A stretch of DNA of 6,599 nt, taken from positions 1 to 6,599 of the forward strand of contig JAUXHF010000112.1 in NCBI GenBank assembly GCA_030621685.1, in the 5' to 3' direction. Within the stretch, counting starts at the first letter, position 1. Every line of letters begins with the position of its first letter. The translations under genes were made by a program, and so were the position numbers. This document shows, piece by piece, positions 1 through 6,423 of this stretch. Source of the stretch: Spirochaetota bacterium. Lineage in GTDB: Bacteria > Spirochaetota > UBA12135 > COTS27. The notes under the pieces are model-generated. The model was not told the DNA's origin and did no database searches. It saw only the letters and a program-made list of their open reading frames with translations.

Positions 1-30
1 AAGAATAGCCTAAACAGCGCCAGTGCCTAA

Positions 31-177
31 ACAGCAGGGATAAAGCAAGGGCAGAGCGGGTGCTTAATAAAACTTAGGCTTAAATATTTAGAAGAAGCAG
101 AAGTTTTTAAGGCCTCACAAATGCTAAAGGCTAAGCGTGATATCGTGTTTGCCGCCATGTTTAGCAAGCATGTTTAG
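31..177 (+). pseudogene. Possible degraded 3' end of an upstream gene
   Basis: Frame 1 is open from base 31 to the TAG at 175-177, about 48 codons. It follows an in-frame TAA at 28-30 that itself ends a short readable stretch (KNSLNSASA). The second half reads KYLEEAEVFKASQMLKAKRD and continues to AMFSKHV, a charged amphipathic helix unlike random translation. The only ATG that could start an ORF of any length is at 121, and it would give just 18 residues with no ribosome binding site. The likeliest readings are the tail of a gene broken by the TAA, or a chance open frame. I do not recognise the family. An 11-base direct repeat (gcctaaacagc, 8-18 and 25-35) spans the TAA. Confidence 0.25.
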
Positions 178-211
178 GTTGTTGGAGGCTAGGTTATTTT
201 TTTTCTAGTGG

Positions 212-220
212 TGTTATAAC
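212..220 (+). promoter_or_regulatory. Candidate extended -10 promoter for the 248 gene
   Basis: TGTTATAAC at 212-220 matches an extended -10 element (TGn followed by TATAAC). It would start transcription about 20 bases before the ATG at 248. No good -35 hexamer lies at the right distance, which is typical of extended -10 promoters. A run of eight T (197-204) sits just upstream. A ribosome binding site, AGGA at 234-237, lies 10 bases before the ATG. This is inferred from the sequence only. Confidence 0.35.
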
Positions 221-247
221 AAATGTTGAAGCGAGGAAATTTTATTT

Positions 248-706
248 ATGCACAGTATTCTTGGATTTATAGCTAACTTTATTGAACCTATAGCTAACTT
301 TGGTGTACCAATCCTAGAATTCCTGATATTCATGGTAGGAGTGCTTATACCAATTGCAGCACTTGCTACACCAATTGTAGCAGGACTTGCTGTCTATTAT
401 TTGTCTCAACGTACTAAGGCTTCCGAAAAACAAACTGATATTCTAATCGAACAAACAAAAATATCCCAACAACAAACAAAAATATCCCAAAAAAGCCTTG
501 AGGATGAACGCTACAACAAAGCCATTGAGAACTTGGGCAGTAACAAGGAAAGTGTTTTGCTCGGTGCTATATTTGGGCTTTACCACTCTGCTAAGGAAAG
601 CGAAGAACGTCGGAAAGAGATTTGTTTTTTGCTTTGTGCTCGTGTCCGTGGATTGACAAGAGAAGACGATTACAAAAAAAGTATAATAAAGAACCATCTA
701 ATGTAA
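248..706 (+). CDS. Membrane-anchored coiled-coil protein, pentapeptide-repeat-protein N-terminal type, probably truncated
   Basis: The 152-residue product has a hydrophobic N-terminal half. Residues about 20-52 form one long or two short membrane segments rich in Ile, Val, Ala and Pro. A hydrophilic coiled coil follows (about 56-88, with a repeated heptad QTKISQQ). Then comes a helical segment, RYNKAIENLGSNKESVLLGA (89-108), leading into IFGLYHSAKESEERRKEICF. From memory of the family, that RxxKAIexLGs...vrLGaIyaLyhlAkeSe pattern precedes the repeats in many membrane-attached pentapeptide-repeat proteins. No pentapeptide repeat is left here, and the ORF stops at a TAA (704-706) beyond which the same frame carries on sensibly to 814. 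The ATG at 248 is preceded by AGGA at a 10-base spacing. Function is unknown; membrane location is inferred. The stub could be expressed, or the locus could be a pseudogene. Confidence 0.6.
   Translation: MHSILGFIANFIEPIANFGVPILEFLIFMVGVLIPIAALATPIVAGLAVYYLSQRTKASEKQTDILIEQTKISQQQTKISQKSLEDERYNKAIENLGSNKESVLLGAIFGLYHSAKESEERRKEICFLLCARVRGLTREDDYKKSIIKNHLM
268..490 (+). repeat. Three pairs of tandem copies with 21-base period inside the coiled-coil gene
   Basis: Three separate duplications in this gene share a 21-base (7-codon) period. TATAGCTAACTTT occurs at 268-280 and 289-301. ACCAATTG(C/T)AGCA occurs at 349-361 and 370-382, with one mismatch. ACAAACAAAAATATCCCAA occurs at 451-469 and 472-490, perfect over 19 bases. 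The last pair encodes duplicated heptads of the coiled coil; the first two duplicate seven-residue units of the membrane region. The period keeps the frame and the helical register. Confidence 0.75.
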
Positions 707-814
707 TTACAACGTATACTTAACATACTTACAAAAAAGCAAAAAGACTCAGAGGGTGAAGAAATAGAGATACCTTTTGAAAGCCATTGGATAAATTTAG
801 AAGTGGCTAATTAA
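707..814 (+). pseudogene. Read-through remnant of the coiled-coil/pentapeptide-type gene
   Basis: Immediately after the TAA at 704-706 the same frame continues with LQRILNILTKKQKDSEGEE, then about 16 more residues including SHWINLEVAN, to a TAA at 812-814. In related proteins as I remember them, the KEICxxLCAxxR segment is followed by a short linker, an Ile/Leu-rich helix of the type xxIQxxLNxLxkk, and then the first N/D-L-x-x-A-N-L pentapeptides. The order and character here match that layout. A single C-to-T change turning CAA (Gln) into TAA would explain the first stop. No ribosome binding site or start codon suggests that this part is translated on its own. Confidence 0.45.
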
Positions 815-817
815 ATT

Positions 818-843
818 ATAGTAGATATTTAATATCTTACTAT
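818..843. promoter_or_regulatory. Imperfect inverted repeat upstream of the methyltransferase gene
   Basis: ATAGTAGATATT (818-829) and AATATCT-T-ACTAT (831-843) are complementary over 12 pairs, around a one-base centre (830) with a single unpaired T at 838. The core, AGATATT-T-AATATCT, is perfect. It ends 27 bases before the TTG at 871, where an operator or a 5' leader hairpin would act. No controller gene is present in the window, so the binding partner is unknown. The region is very A/T-rich, so some palindromy is expected by chance, but 12 pairs is more than usual. Confidence 0.4.
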
Positions 844-856
844 GAGCAAATTACTT

Positions 857-860
857 GGAG
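857..860 (+). promoter_or_regulatory. Ribosome binding site deciding the TTG start of the methyltransferase
   Basis: GGAG at 857-860 lies 10 bases before TTG 871, and no ATG or GTG further upstream opens this frame. Later in-frame candidates (GTG 892, TTG 913, TTG 964) have no comparable purine-rich site. A 10-codon ORF in another frame (ATG 842, MSKLLGELYI) ends at TGA 872-874, overlapping the TTG by two bases, so translational coupling is possible. Confidence 0.5.
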
Positions 861-870
861 AGTTATACAT

Positions 871-1851
871 TTGACTTCACAAAATAAAGCTGTGTTCAGC
901 TATTTCCCGGCTTTGCGTGATCAAACTAGGGTAGCTTTTGCAAAGCAAGAATTTTTTGCTGTATTGGGTGGGCATAAAGGAAAAAATAAATATAAAAGAT
1001 ATTTAGGGTCTCCATTGCGTTATGCCGGCGGAAAAAGTCTTGCTGTCGGTTTGGTGTTAGAATTAATACCCGATGACACACAAAGGTTGATTTCTCCTTT
1101 TATGGGTGGGGGAGCAGTAGAAATAGCTTGTGCAAATGAATTACAGCTGCCGGTTATTTCTTTCGATGTATTTGATGTATTGATGAATTATTGGGCTGTC
1201 CAAATACAACACCCTAAAGCGTTGTATAATCGGTTACGTTCCTTTAAACCGAATAGAGATACATTTAAGCTAGTTAAAACAAGGCTAAAACATCATTGGA
1301 CAGGCAAGAAAAAACTAAATGAATTTGATCTTGCAGCACACTATTACTTTAACAGTAATACATCATACGGCCCACATTTTTTAGGGTGGCCTTCTGACGT
1401 ATATCTTCAAGAAGAAAAATATAATAAAACATTAGAAAAAGTGAAGTCCTTTAAAGCTCCTTTGCTGGAAGTCGGAAGTAAGTCATTTGAATACACGATA
1501 AATCAATACCCTGATGATCTTCTTTATTGTGACCCTCCATACTATTTAGGTGGCGATAGTAAACTGTTTGTAGGTATGTACCCACATAGAAATTTTCCAA
1601 TACATCATAATGGATTTAAACATGAATTGTTGAGGGATATGCTGTTAAATCATAAATCAGGATTTATATTATCATATAATGATTGTCCTACGATTAGGGA
1701 TTGGTATAAGAATTGTAATATGAGTACACCTAAATGGCAATATACATTTGGACAAGGAGATACGAGGATAGGGAAAAATAGAATTGAAAATAACGGAGGT
1801 AGCCATGTAAAAAAATCACATGAGTTATTAATATGGAGGTTTCCTAAATAA
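871..1851 (+). CDS. D12-class DNA N6-adenine methyltransferase (modification subunit of a type II system)
   Basis: The enzyme transfers a methyl group from S-adenosylmethionine to N6 of adenine in a specific DNA site, protecting host DNA from the nuclease encoded next to it. The motif order is that of the alpha (Dam-like, D12) class. PLRYAGGKS (48-56) is the N-terminal cofactor-binding motif. ISPFMGGGAVE (74-84) is the FxGxG-type motif I. SFDVFD (97-102) holds the acidic ribose-binding position. YCDPPYY (219-225) is the catalytic DPPY, at 221-224. FILSYND (265-271) is the following strand motif, and the segment between them carries the target-recognition region. At 326 residues it is a usual length, but about 47 residues precede the first motif, longer than in Dam, where it lies near the start. 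The start is TTG. The stop is one base from the next gene. The recognition site cannot be read from the sequence. The family is certain; assignment to a restriction pair rests on the neighbour. Confidence 0.93.
   Translation: MTSQNKAVFSYFPALRDQTRVAFAKQEFFAVLGGHKGKNKYKRYLGSPLRYAGGKSLAVGLVLELIPDDTQRLISPFMGGGAVEIACANELQLPVISFDVFDVLMNYWAVQIQHPKALYNRLRSFKPNRDTFKLVKTRLKHHWTGKKKLNEFDLAAHYYFNSNTSYGPHFLGWPSDVYLQEEKYNKTLEKVKSFKAPLLEVGSKSFEYTINQYPDDLLYCDPPYYLGGDSKLFVGMYPHRNFPIHHNGFKHELLRDMLLNHKSGFILSYNDCPTIRDWYKNCNMSTPKWQYTFGQGDTRIGKNRIENNGGSHVKKSHELLIWRFPK
1835..1839 (+). promoter_or_regulatory. Ribosome binding site of the endonuclease gene inside the methyltransferase 3' end
   Basis: GGAGG at 1835-1839 lies within the last codons of the methyltransferase, 13 bases before ATG 1853. 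The two genes are therefore probably translated from one message and coupled. The slightly long spacing may lower nuclease expression relative to the methyltransferase, which would suit a restriction system; that last point is inference. Confidence 0.6.
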
Positions 1852-1852
1852 A

Positions 1853-2629
1853 ATGATAAAAAGAGGATTAAGTTCAGATGATGCTAGAAAAGTAAGAAAG
1901 GTGGGGCATGATGCTGCAAAAAAGTTCGCCATGTTAATTGGCATGGGGGAAGATTATCAAAATGATAAAAAAGCGAAGAAAGACGTAATAGACTGTTCTG
2001 GCGATGCACATTCGGTGAAGAGCGGAAAAAAGAAATGGCAAATTTTTCTTTATGGACGAAATCGGTTTATTCGTGACGATGGCTTTCAAGCATTAAACGG
2101 AATAGGTACGTTGTTAGTACATTGTATTGATGTGTTCCCTAGTTCATTTGATGAGTATAGAAAAAATACAGATGAAGCAAAAGAACGATTAAAAACGCCA
2201 ATGCGAGAGCTAAAAGATAGATTACAACGTAAAGCATTATTACGTGCATTTTTAGAAAAATCAATCTTTAATGGTGGGGAAGTAGATTATTTGACTGTGT
2301 TGGATAAAAAAGTTTATAATGTGTTTTATTGTAAAGATGTTGTTTCTTTTTTAGGTAATAATTTTACTGTTGAAAACTCTCAAGTTAAAGCAGGTGGACA
2401 ATATTCCGAACAAAAAGTATTATTTAAGTTTAAAGAAAAGAATGTTGGAGAATTAGAAATGCGAAACGATAGTGTTAAGCATTATCAGGAAGTTAGGTTT
2501 AATATGATAAAGGATAGAGTAATGGACATGCTGTATCAGTTTATTAAAGATAAAAATAAATATGATGAGGGAGTTTGGCTGTATGGTAAAGCTATACGAA
2601 AGTTTGGGAATAAGCCACTTATGAAGTGA
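1853..2629 (+). CDS. Probable type II restriction endonuclease, unassigned family
   Basis: I do not recognise this 258-residue protein from a named enzyme. The case for a nuclease is its position, one base after a D12 methyltransferase on the same strand, its size, and a plausible metal site. Residues 44-67 read DVID (44-47), then SVKSGKKKWQIFLYG (54-68). This resembles a PD-(D/E)xK core in which Ser replaces the second acid, as in the SVK of Cfr10I. The Lys-then-Trp/Gln spacing also recalls EcoRII. In those enzymes a Glu follows 13-14 residues after the Lys; here that place holds Arg69 and Asn70, with Asp75-Asp76 the nearest acids. A second conserved-looking block is GELEMRNDSVKHYQEVRF (199-216), with Glu200 and Glu202. 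There is no HNH or GIY-YIG motif, signal peptide or membrane segment. The protein is Lys-rich and the gene strongly A/T-rich. The role is inferred; cut site and specificity are unknown. Confidence 0.7.
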   Translation: MIKRGLSSDDARKVRKVGHDAAKKFAMLIGMGEDYQNDKKAKKDVIDCSGDAHSVKSGKKKWQIFLYGRNRFIRDDGFQALNGIGTLLVHCIDVFPSSFDEYRKNTDEAKERLKTPMRELKDRLQRKALLRAFLEKSIFNGGEVDYLTVLDKKVYNVFYCKDVVSFLGNNFTVENSQVKAGGQYSEQKVLFKFKEKNVGELEMRNDSVKHYQEVRFNMIKDRVMDMLYQFIKDKNKYDEGVWLYGKAIRKFGNKPLMK

Positions 2630-2646
2630 GTGGACAACTGATTAAT

Positions 2647-5600
2647 TTAAGCATGTTCTTTTCTTGAATCGCGAAAAAGCAAGTTGCCATAGCGATGGTA
2701 ATCTTCTGAAATACTCTGCTCTTGCAGGTAATATATAAGCTCCAAGCGGCCATCTTTATGCGGTGCATGCTCAATAAGAGAGAGGCCTTTGTGGGCGCAG
2801 CTACTGCGGAATGCCTTGTCTTGAATGGGGCTGGGGCTTCGTATGAAACAGATGTTTTTATAGTTTTCCGATGTATCTTGCTTTCTAATATAAGCGCATG
2901 CTTGGGCGCTGTCTTCAATTCGAATGGCGAGTAAGTCGCTTAGGCTGAGTAGCTTTTTAGCATGTAAATTTTCTGGACTGACACTAAGCACTACTTTGCT
3001 TTGGCAGAGCAGGCTTGCTGCTACAAGTAACAATATGGATTCTAAGCCATCGGCTTGCCCGGCGCGAATACACAGAGGTTTTTTGTTTTTAAGATAACGA
3101 AGCAAGTTATCTTGTCCGTATACTTTTGAGGGATCATGGCTTTGCATGAAATAATGCTGCATCTGGAAATGATAGCTTTGCATGGCCTCTTGAAGCGTAG
3201 GTATGTTTTGAAATATACTCCTAGCAAAAAAACTTGGCTGATTTTCTGCTGAAGCTAAGGTTTTTTCCTGCGGTTTTTGCTGCATTTTTTCCTGCGGTTT
3301 TTGCTGGGATTTTTGCTGGGATTTTTGCTGTTTCAAATGACCACAGCGGATATCCATGAACTGAATAAGATAATTTGGCCCGCCAGCTTTTAGGCCGCTG
3401 CCAAAGGCAGAGAGCGAGGCGAGAAAGCCGCCAAAGGGCTGCCTGTTTACGATGGCGCCGGTGATGCTTCTGTTCACATAAAGATTGCCACATTGGGCCT
3501 TCTCTTTCCAGAGGGCAATTTCCCGCTGATCTAAACTTTCAAGCCCGCTTGTTAAACCGTAATTTGTGGGGATGAGCTTTAAGGCAGAACGGAAATTTTT
3601 CGCTTTCATCACAGAAAGCAAGGGGCCAAACAGCTCTTCTTTATAGCAATGCGATTTTTTCTTTAGATTCCAAAGAATAGATGGGGAAAGCATTCTTGGG
3701 TTACTTGGGTCTTGCTTGGGGGAGACTAACCAAGACTGGCCATGTTCTAATTTCTTGAGGGGCTTCTGAAGTTTTTCGTTTGGCGGGGTTATCAGCGGGC
3801 CTAAGATGTTTTTGAAATTGAAGGCCGATCCATATTCTAAACTTTGGCAAGCATCTTTTAGTTTACGTTTAAACGAGGGGCTATCGAACAATTCCTTTTC
3901 TAAAATTACTATGGAGGCAGCAGAACACTTTTGGCCGCTGTTAGAAAAAGCCGATTCAAGAATATGTTTTATCGCCTGATCTCTATCGGCCATGGCAGAA
4001 ACGATAATAGCGTTTTTCCCTCCGGTTTCAGCAGAAATGAGGATGTCGTCTCGTTGCTGCATAATTTTTAATACGGTATGGGTGCCACCAGTAAAAATGA
4101 TGCTTTTCAGGGATGGCTGCTGTACTAAATAAGCGAGGTCATCGCCTTCTTGGCAGTTTATGAGTTGCAAGACATGGCCGGGAATACCGGCTTTCCAAAA
4201 ACACTGTGCCAGCAGCCATGCTATAGGCATAGCTTCGGGGGCTGGCTTGAGTATCACCGAGTTGCCTGCCATAAGCGCGGCTAAAATCCCTCCAGCGGGA
4301 ATGGCTAAGGGAAAGTTCCAAGGCGTAACCACCAAGATTGTCCCTTTCCCAGAAGTTTCAATATCATAGCTAAGCGACTGTAGCAGCGCCTCGTAGGCTT
4401 TGGGATAGTATTGGGCGAAGTCGATGGCCTCGTTTATTTCAACATCGCTTTCTGTAAAAACTTTGCCGGTTACGAGTGCCATGCAGGCTATTAAGTCGGC
4501 GCGTTTTTGCCGTATTTGCTCTGCCACGTTTAAGAGTTTTTGGGCACGTTTCTGCCATGGCATGTTTGCCCAATCAGAAAAACCGCGCTGGGCTTGCTTA
4601 GCGGCAGCATATATGTCTTTTTTGCTAGAGAGGCTTACCGAATAAAGAGCTTGAGCTTGTTTTTGGGCTATATTCGGGTTATAAAAATTCTGTTTTGCCT
4701 TCCGATGAAAAATCTTATTAGCTATTTTTACAGGTATGAGTATAGGTATTTTTACAGGTGTTTTGCTAGATACTGCTAACGTATTTTTAATATTTTTTTT
4801 ATGGGCATGATGCAAGCATCCCCATTTTCGTTGTATGTTTTCGGCCCATGCTAAGTTTTTTTCGAGATGGAAGTCGCTATCTGCTTCGTTTTTAAAGTGA
4901 TGGTTTTTCCAGATTGGCTTAGGGCTTTGCTTGAATTGGCTACGGTCTTGTTTCCGTTTTCTTGAGTTCTTAAGTTTTGGAATAAGCGCATGAGATTTTA
5001 TGAATTGATTTTTTAAGTAGTTCCAACTGGGAGAGTCCAACTTCATATCGAAGGAGTGGCGAAGATAATTTTCAGGACTGGTATTTTCATCTAAACGCCG
5101 CACAAGATAGCTTAGGGCATGAATGAACTGGGCTTCATTGGCTGCCGGAGCGTAGAGAATGCTGTTATGAAATTCATTTTTTATAACAGTGCGACCGCTT
5201 TCAAAAATGCCCTCTAGCATTTCAAGGCTTATGTTTTTATGATAGGCTTCTCTGGCCTCCGCAGAGTTTTTGTTTTTCAAATATGTAGCGGCATACATGT
5301 CTGCCAGAGTCTTGGCATAAGCCAAATCGAAAAGATTATGCGAGGCCACGCCAAGGTTCATGGCCTGAATGTTTTTTGGCTTTAGGGCTATGGTTAGTAA
5401 TTTTTTATAATTGGCATCGGTTTCTTGTTTCGATGCGAAAATTGGCAGCTCCCAGCCATGTAAAGCTGACTCAGTTTTCTCGATTTCCAAGTTTGCTCCT
5501 TTTACCAAACGAAGCTTAACGGCGGCCCCTTTGTTATGCACACGTTTCTTTGCCCAAATAAGTAGCTTCTTATACCAAAAGAGCGAATCGGGAAGGTAGG

Positions 5601-6408
5601 CCTGAAGCACGATGCCCGCTTTATAATCTTTAAATTCCTTCTCTGAAAGAACTTCCATGAACGTTTCTATGGTAAGCCGTATATCTTTATATTCCTCCAT
5701 ATCAAGGTTTACAAAGCAGGGGTTTCTTGTATCGCTTGCTGCATGGTAAGGGCCGATATTTTTAGTACCTTTGTTCTTTAAAGATACTGCCTTGGTGAAA
5801 AGTATTCTAAGCCTATCTTTTAAGATTTCCTTTGAGTGAGCGTAGGCTAGGGGATGTATCTGTGAATAAAGGCCAGAAAGCTTCACCGAGATGTAGTGAA
5901 TAGCGGGGTTTTCCATGGCTAAAAGGTATTCTTTCAGCCGTTCTCTTGCCTCAATTTCTCCTAAGACGAGTTCGCCCAGAAGGTTGTAATTCGTAACAAA
6001 GCCTTGTTTGGCTCGTTTCTTTATATGTTTTGTTAGGCTTTGCTTGTTGTTGTTTAAGATGACTTTTCTTGTTTGAAAAAGAAGATGTCGCCGTAGGGCT
6101 AGAAGCGAAATTTTGGGCAGCACTTTTCCGCTAATTTTGAAGAGCCGGATAAGCAGTTTCTCTAAACCAGAAAAAGAGCTGGGAAGCCCATGCTTGCTTA
6201 AGAGATAAGCAAACTGATTTACTACGCGCGTAGCGTTTTCTGACCTGAAGGCTTGATCGATGAGAGAGATTACCACATTCTTAGAATGCTTATCATAAAC
6301 TAAGGCTGCTAGTTTCTGCTCTTCACGAAGCACGCTGGCCTTACTCGCCTGTATGCTGCGCTGCCATGTTTGGGCGAGAGCTAAACTTTTTTTTACGCTT
6401 TCATCCAT
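2647..6408 (-). CDS. putA: Bifunctional proline dehydrogenase / L-glutamate-gamma-semialdehyde dehydrogenase
   Basis: PutA oxidises proline to P5C with FAD, then glutamate semialdehyde to glutamate with NAD+, channelling the intermediate. Electrons pass to membrane quinones, so it works at the inner membrane face. Residues 1-130 are a helical arm. The proline dehydrogenase barrel follows, with SVKLSGL (174-180, Lys176), NLDMEEY (234-240, Asp236), RLVKGAN (300-306) and the substrate-binding Arg pair LVRRLDEN (435-442). A basic linker covers about 480-580. The aldehyde dehydrogenase domain has TPWNFP (695-700), Glu794 in SAETGGK, catalytic Cys828 in SGQKCSA, EELFGP (924-929) and KAGGPNY (1007-1013). 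A Gln/Lys repeat (1027-1050) leads to a C-terminal domain ending EQSISEDYHRYGN, as in long PutAs. There is no N-terminal ribbon-helix-helix domain, so autorepression as in E. coli is not expected. ATG 6408 has GGAGG 10 bases upstream. All catalytic motifs I looked for are present, at a length (1253) usual for long PutAs. Confidence 0.97.
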   Translation of the reverse strand: MDESVKKSLALAQTWQRSIQASKASVLREEQKLAALVYDKHSKNVVISLIDQAFRSENATRVVNQFAYLLSKHGLPSSFSGLEKLLIRLFKISGKVLPKISLLALRRHLLFQTRKVILNNNKQSLTKHIKKRAKQGFVTNYNLLGELVLGEIEARERLKEYLLAMENPAIHYISVKLSGLYSQIHPLAYAHSKEILKDRLRILFTKAVSLKNKGTKNIGPYHAASDTRNPCFVNLDMEEYKDIRLTIETFMEVLSEKEFKDYKAGIVLQAYLPDSLFWYKKLLIWAKKRVHNKGAAVKLRLVKGANLEIEKTESALHGWELPIFASKQETDANYKKLLTIALKPKNIQAMNLGVASHNLFDLAYAKTLADMYAATYLKNKNSAEAREAYHKNISLEMLEGIFESGRTVIKNEFHNSILYAPAANEAQFIHALSYLVRRLDENTSPENYLRHSFDMKLDSPSWNYLKNQFIKSHALIPKLKNSRKRKQDRSQFKQSPKPIWKNHHFKNEADSDFHLEKNLAWAENIQRKWGCLHHAHKKNIKNTLAVSSKTPVKIPILIPVKIANKIFHRKAKQNFYNPNIAQKQAQALYSVSLSSKKDIYAAAKQAQRGFSDWANMPWQKRAQKLLNVAEQIRQKRADLIACMALVTGKVFTESDVEINEAIDFAQYYPKAYEALLQSLSYDIETSGKGTILVVTPWNFPLAIPAGGILAALMAGNSVILKPAPEAMPIAWLLAQCFWKAGIPGHVLQLINCQEGDDLAYLVQQPSLKSIIFTGGTHTVLKIMQQRDDILISAETGGKNAIIVSAMADRDQAIKHILESAFSNSGQKCSAASIVILEKELFDSPSFKRKLKDACQSLEYGSAFNFKNILGPLITPPNEKLQKPLKKLEHGQSWLVSPKQDPSNPRMLSPSILWNLKKKSHCYKEELFGPLLSVMKAKNFRSALKLIPTNYGLTSGLESLDQREIALWKEKAQCGNLYVNRSITGAIVNRQPFGGFLASLSAFGSGLKAGGPNYLIQFMDIRCGHLKQQKSQQKSQQKPQEKMQQKPQEKTLASAENQPSFFARSIFQNIPTLQEAMQSYHFQMQHYFMQSHDPSKVYGQDNLLRYLKNKKPLCIRAGQADGLESILLLVAASLLCQSKVVLSVSPENLHAKKLLSLSDLLAIRIEDSAQACAYIRKQDTSENYKNICFIRSPSPIQDKAFRSSCAHKGLSLIEHAPHKDGRLELIYYLQEQSISEDYHRYGNLLFRDSRKEHA
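3259..3330 (-). repeat. 12-base tandem repeat encoding a QQKS/QQKP/QEKx linker in PutA
   Basis: Six 12-base units encode six tetrapeptides, QQKS QQKS QQKP QEKM QQKP QEKT (PutA residues 1027-1050). On the + strand two identical units, ggatttttgctg, lie at 3307-3318 and 3319-3330. A 22-base block recurs with a 24-base period at 3261-3282 and 3285-3306. The repeat sits exactly between the aldehyde dehydrogenase domain and the C-terminal domain and keeps the frame. Near-identical units at the DNA level indicate recent expansion by slippage or unequal recombination. Confidence 0.9.
4723..4759 (-). repeat. 13-base direct repeat in the PutA inter-domain linker
   Basis: TATTTTTACAGGT (+ strand) occurs at 4723-4735 and 4747-4759, a 24-base period that keeps the frame. 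It encodes the echo PVKIP...IPVKI at PutA residues 551-562, in the low-complexity basic linker between the two catalytic domains. Confidence 0.7.
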
Positions 6409-6418
6409 ATTCTGTCTG

Positions 6419-6423
6419 CCTCC
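6419..6423 (-). promoter_or_regulatory. putA ribosome binding site
   Basis: On the minus strand GGAGG (+ strand cctcc, 6419-6423) lies 10 bases before ATG 6408. It fixes the start and suggests efficient translation. I see no convincing sigma-70 promoter upstream. TTGAGA followed after 17 bases by TTTAGC on the minus strand is the best pair and is weak. Confidence 0.75.

Noticed and set aside
197..204. Run of eight T as a terminator or phase-variable tract
   Set aside because: No stable stem precedes it, and it lies in non-coding A/T-rich sequence where such runs are common; phase variation is not supported by one sequence.
443..697. 84-codon open frame on the minus strand opposite the coiled-coil gene
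   Set aside because: It is a Cys/Phe-rich translation of the complement of the coiled-coil repeats; it mirrors the direct repeats and shows no independent start signal.
871..1851. Assigning the methyltransferase as housekeeping Dam (GATC)
   Set aside because: Motifs fit the D12 class generally, but the N-terminal extension, the sequence around DPPY and the adjacent nuclease candidate favour a restriction partner; the site cannot be inferred.
2616..2628. Small hairpin CACTT-ATG-AAGTG at the end of the endonuclease gene as a terminator
   Set aside because: Only five pairs with a 3-base loop inside the coding end and no T run; too weak to call.
3259..3330. CRISPR array or regulatory repeat
   Set aside because: Units are 12 bases, without spacers, and in frame inside putA.
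2619..6000. Several open frames of 60-99 codons on both strands over 2619-5600
   Set aside because: They all lie inside putA in other frames, lack ribosome binding sites and have no recognisable domains.
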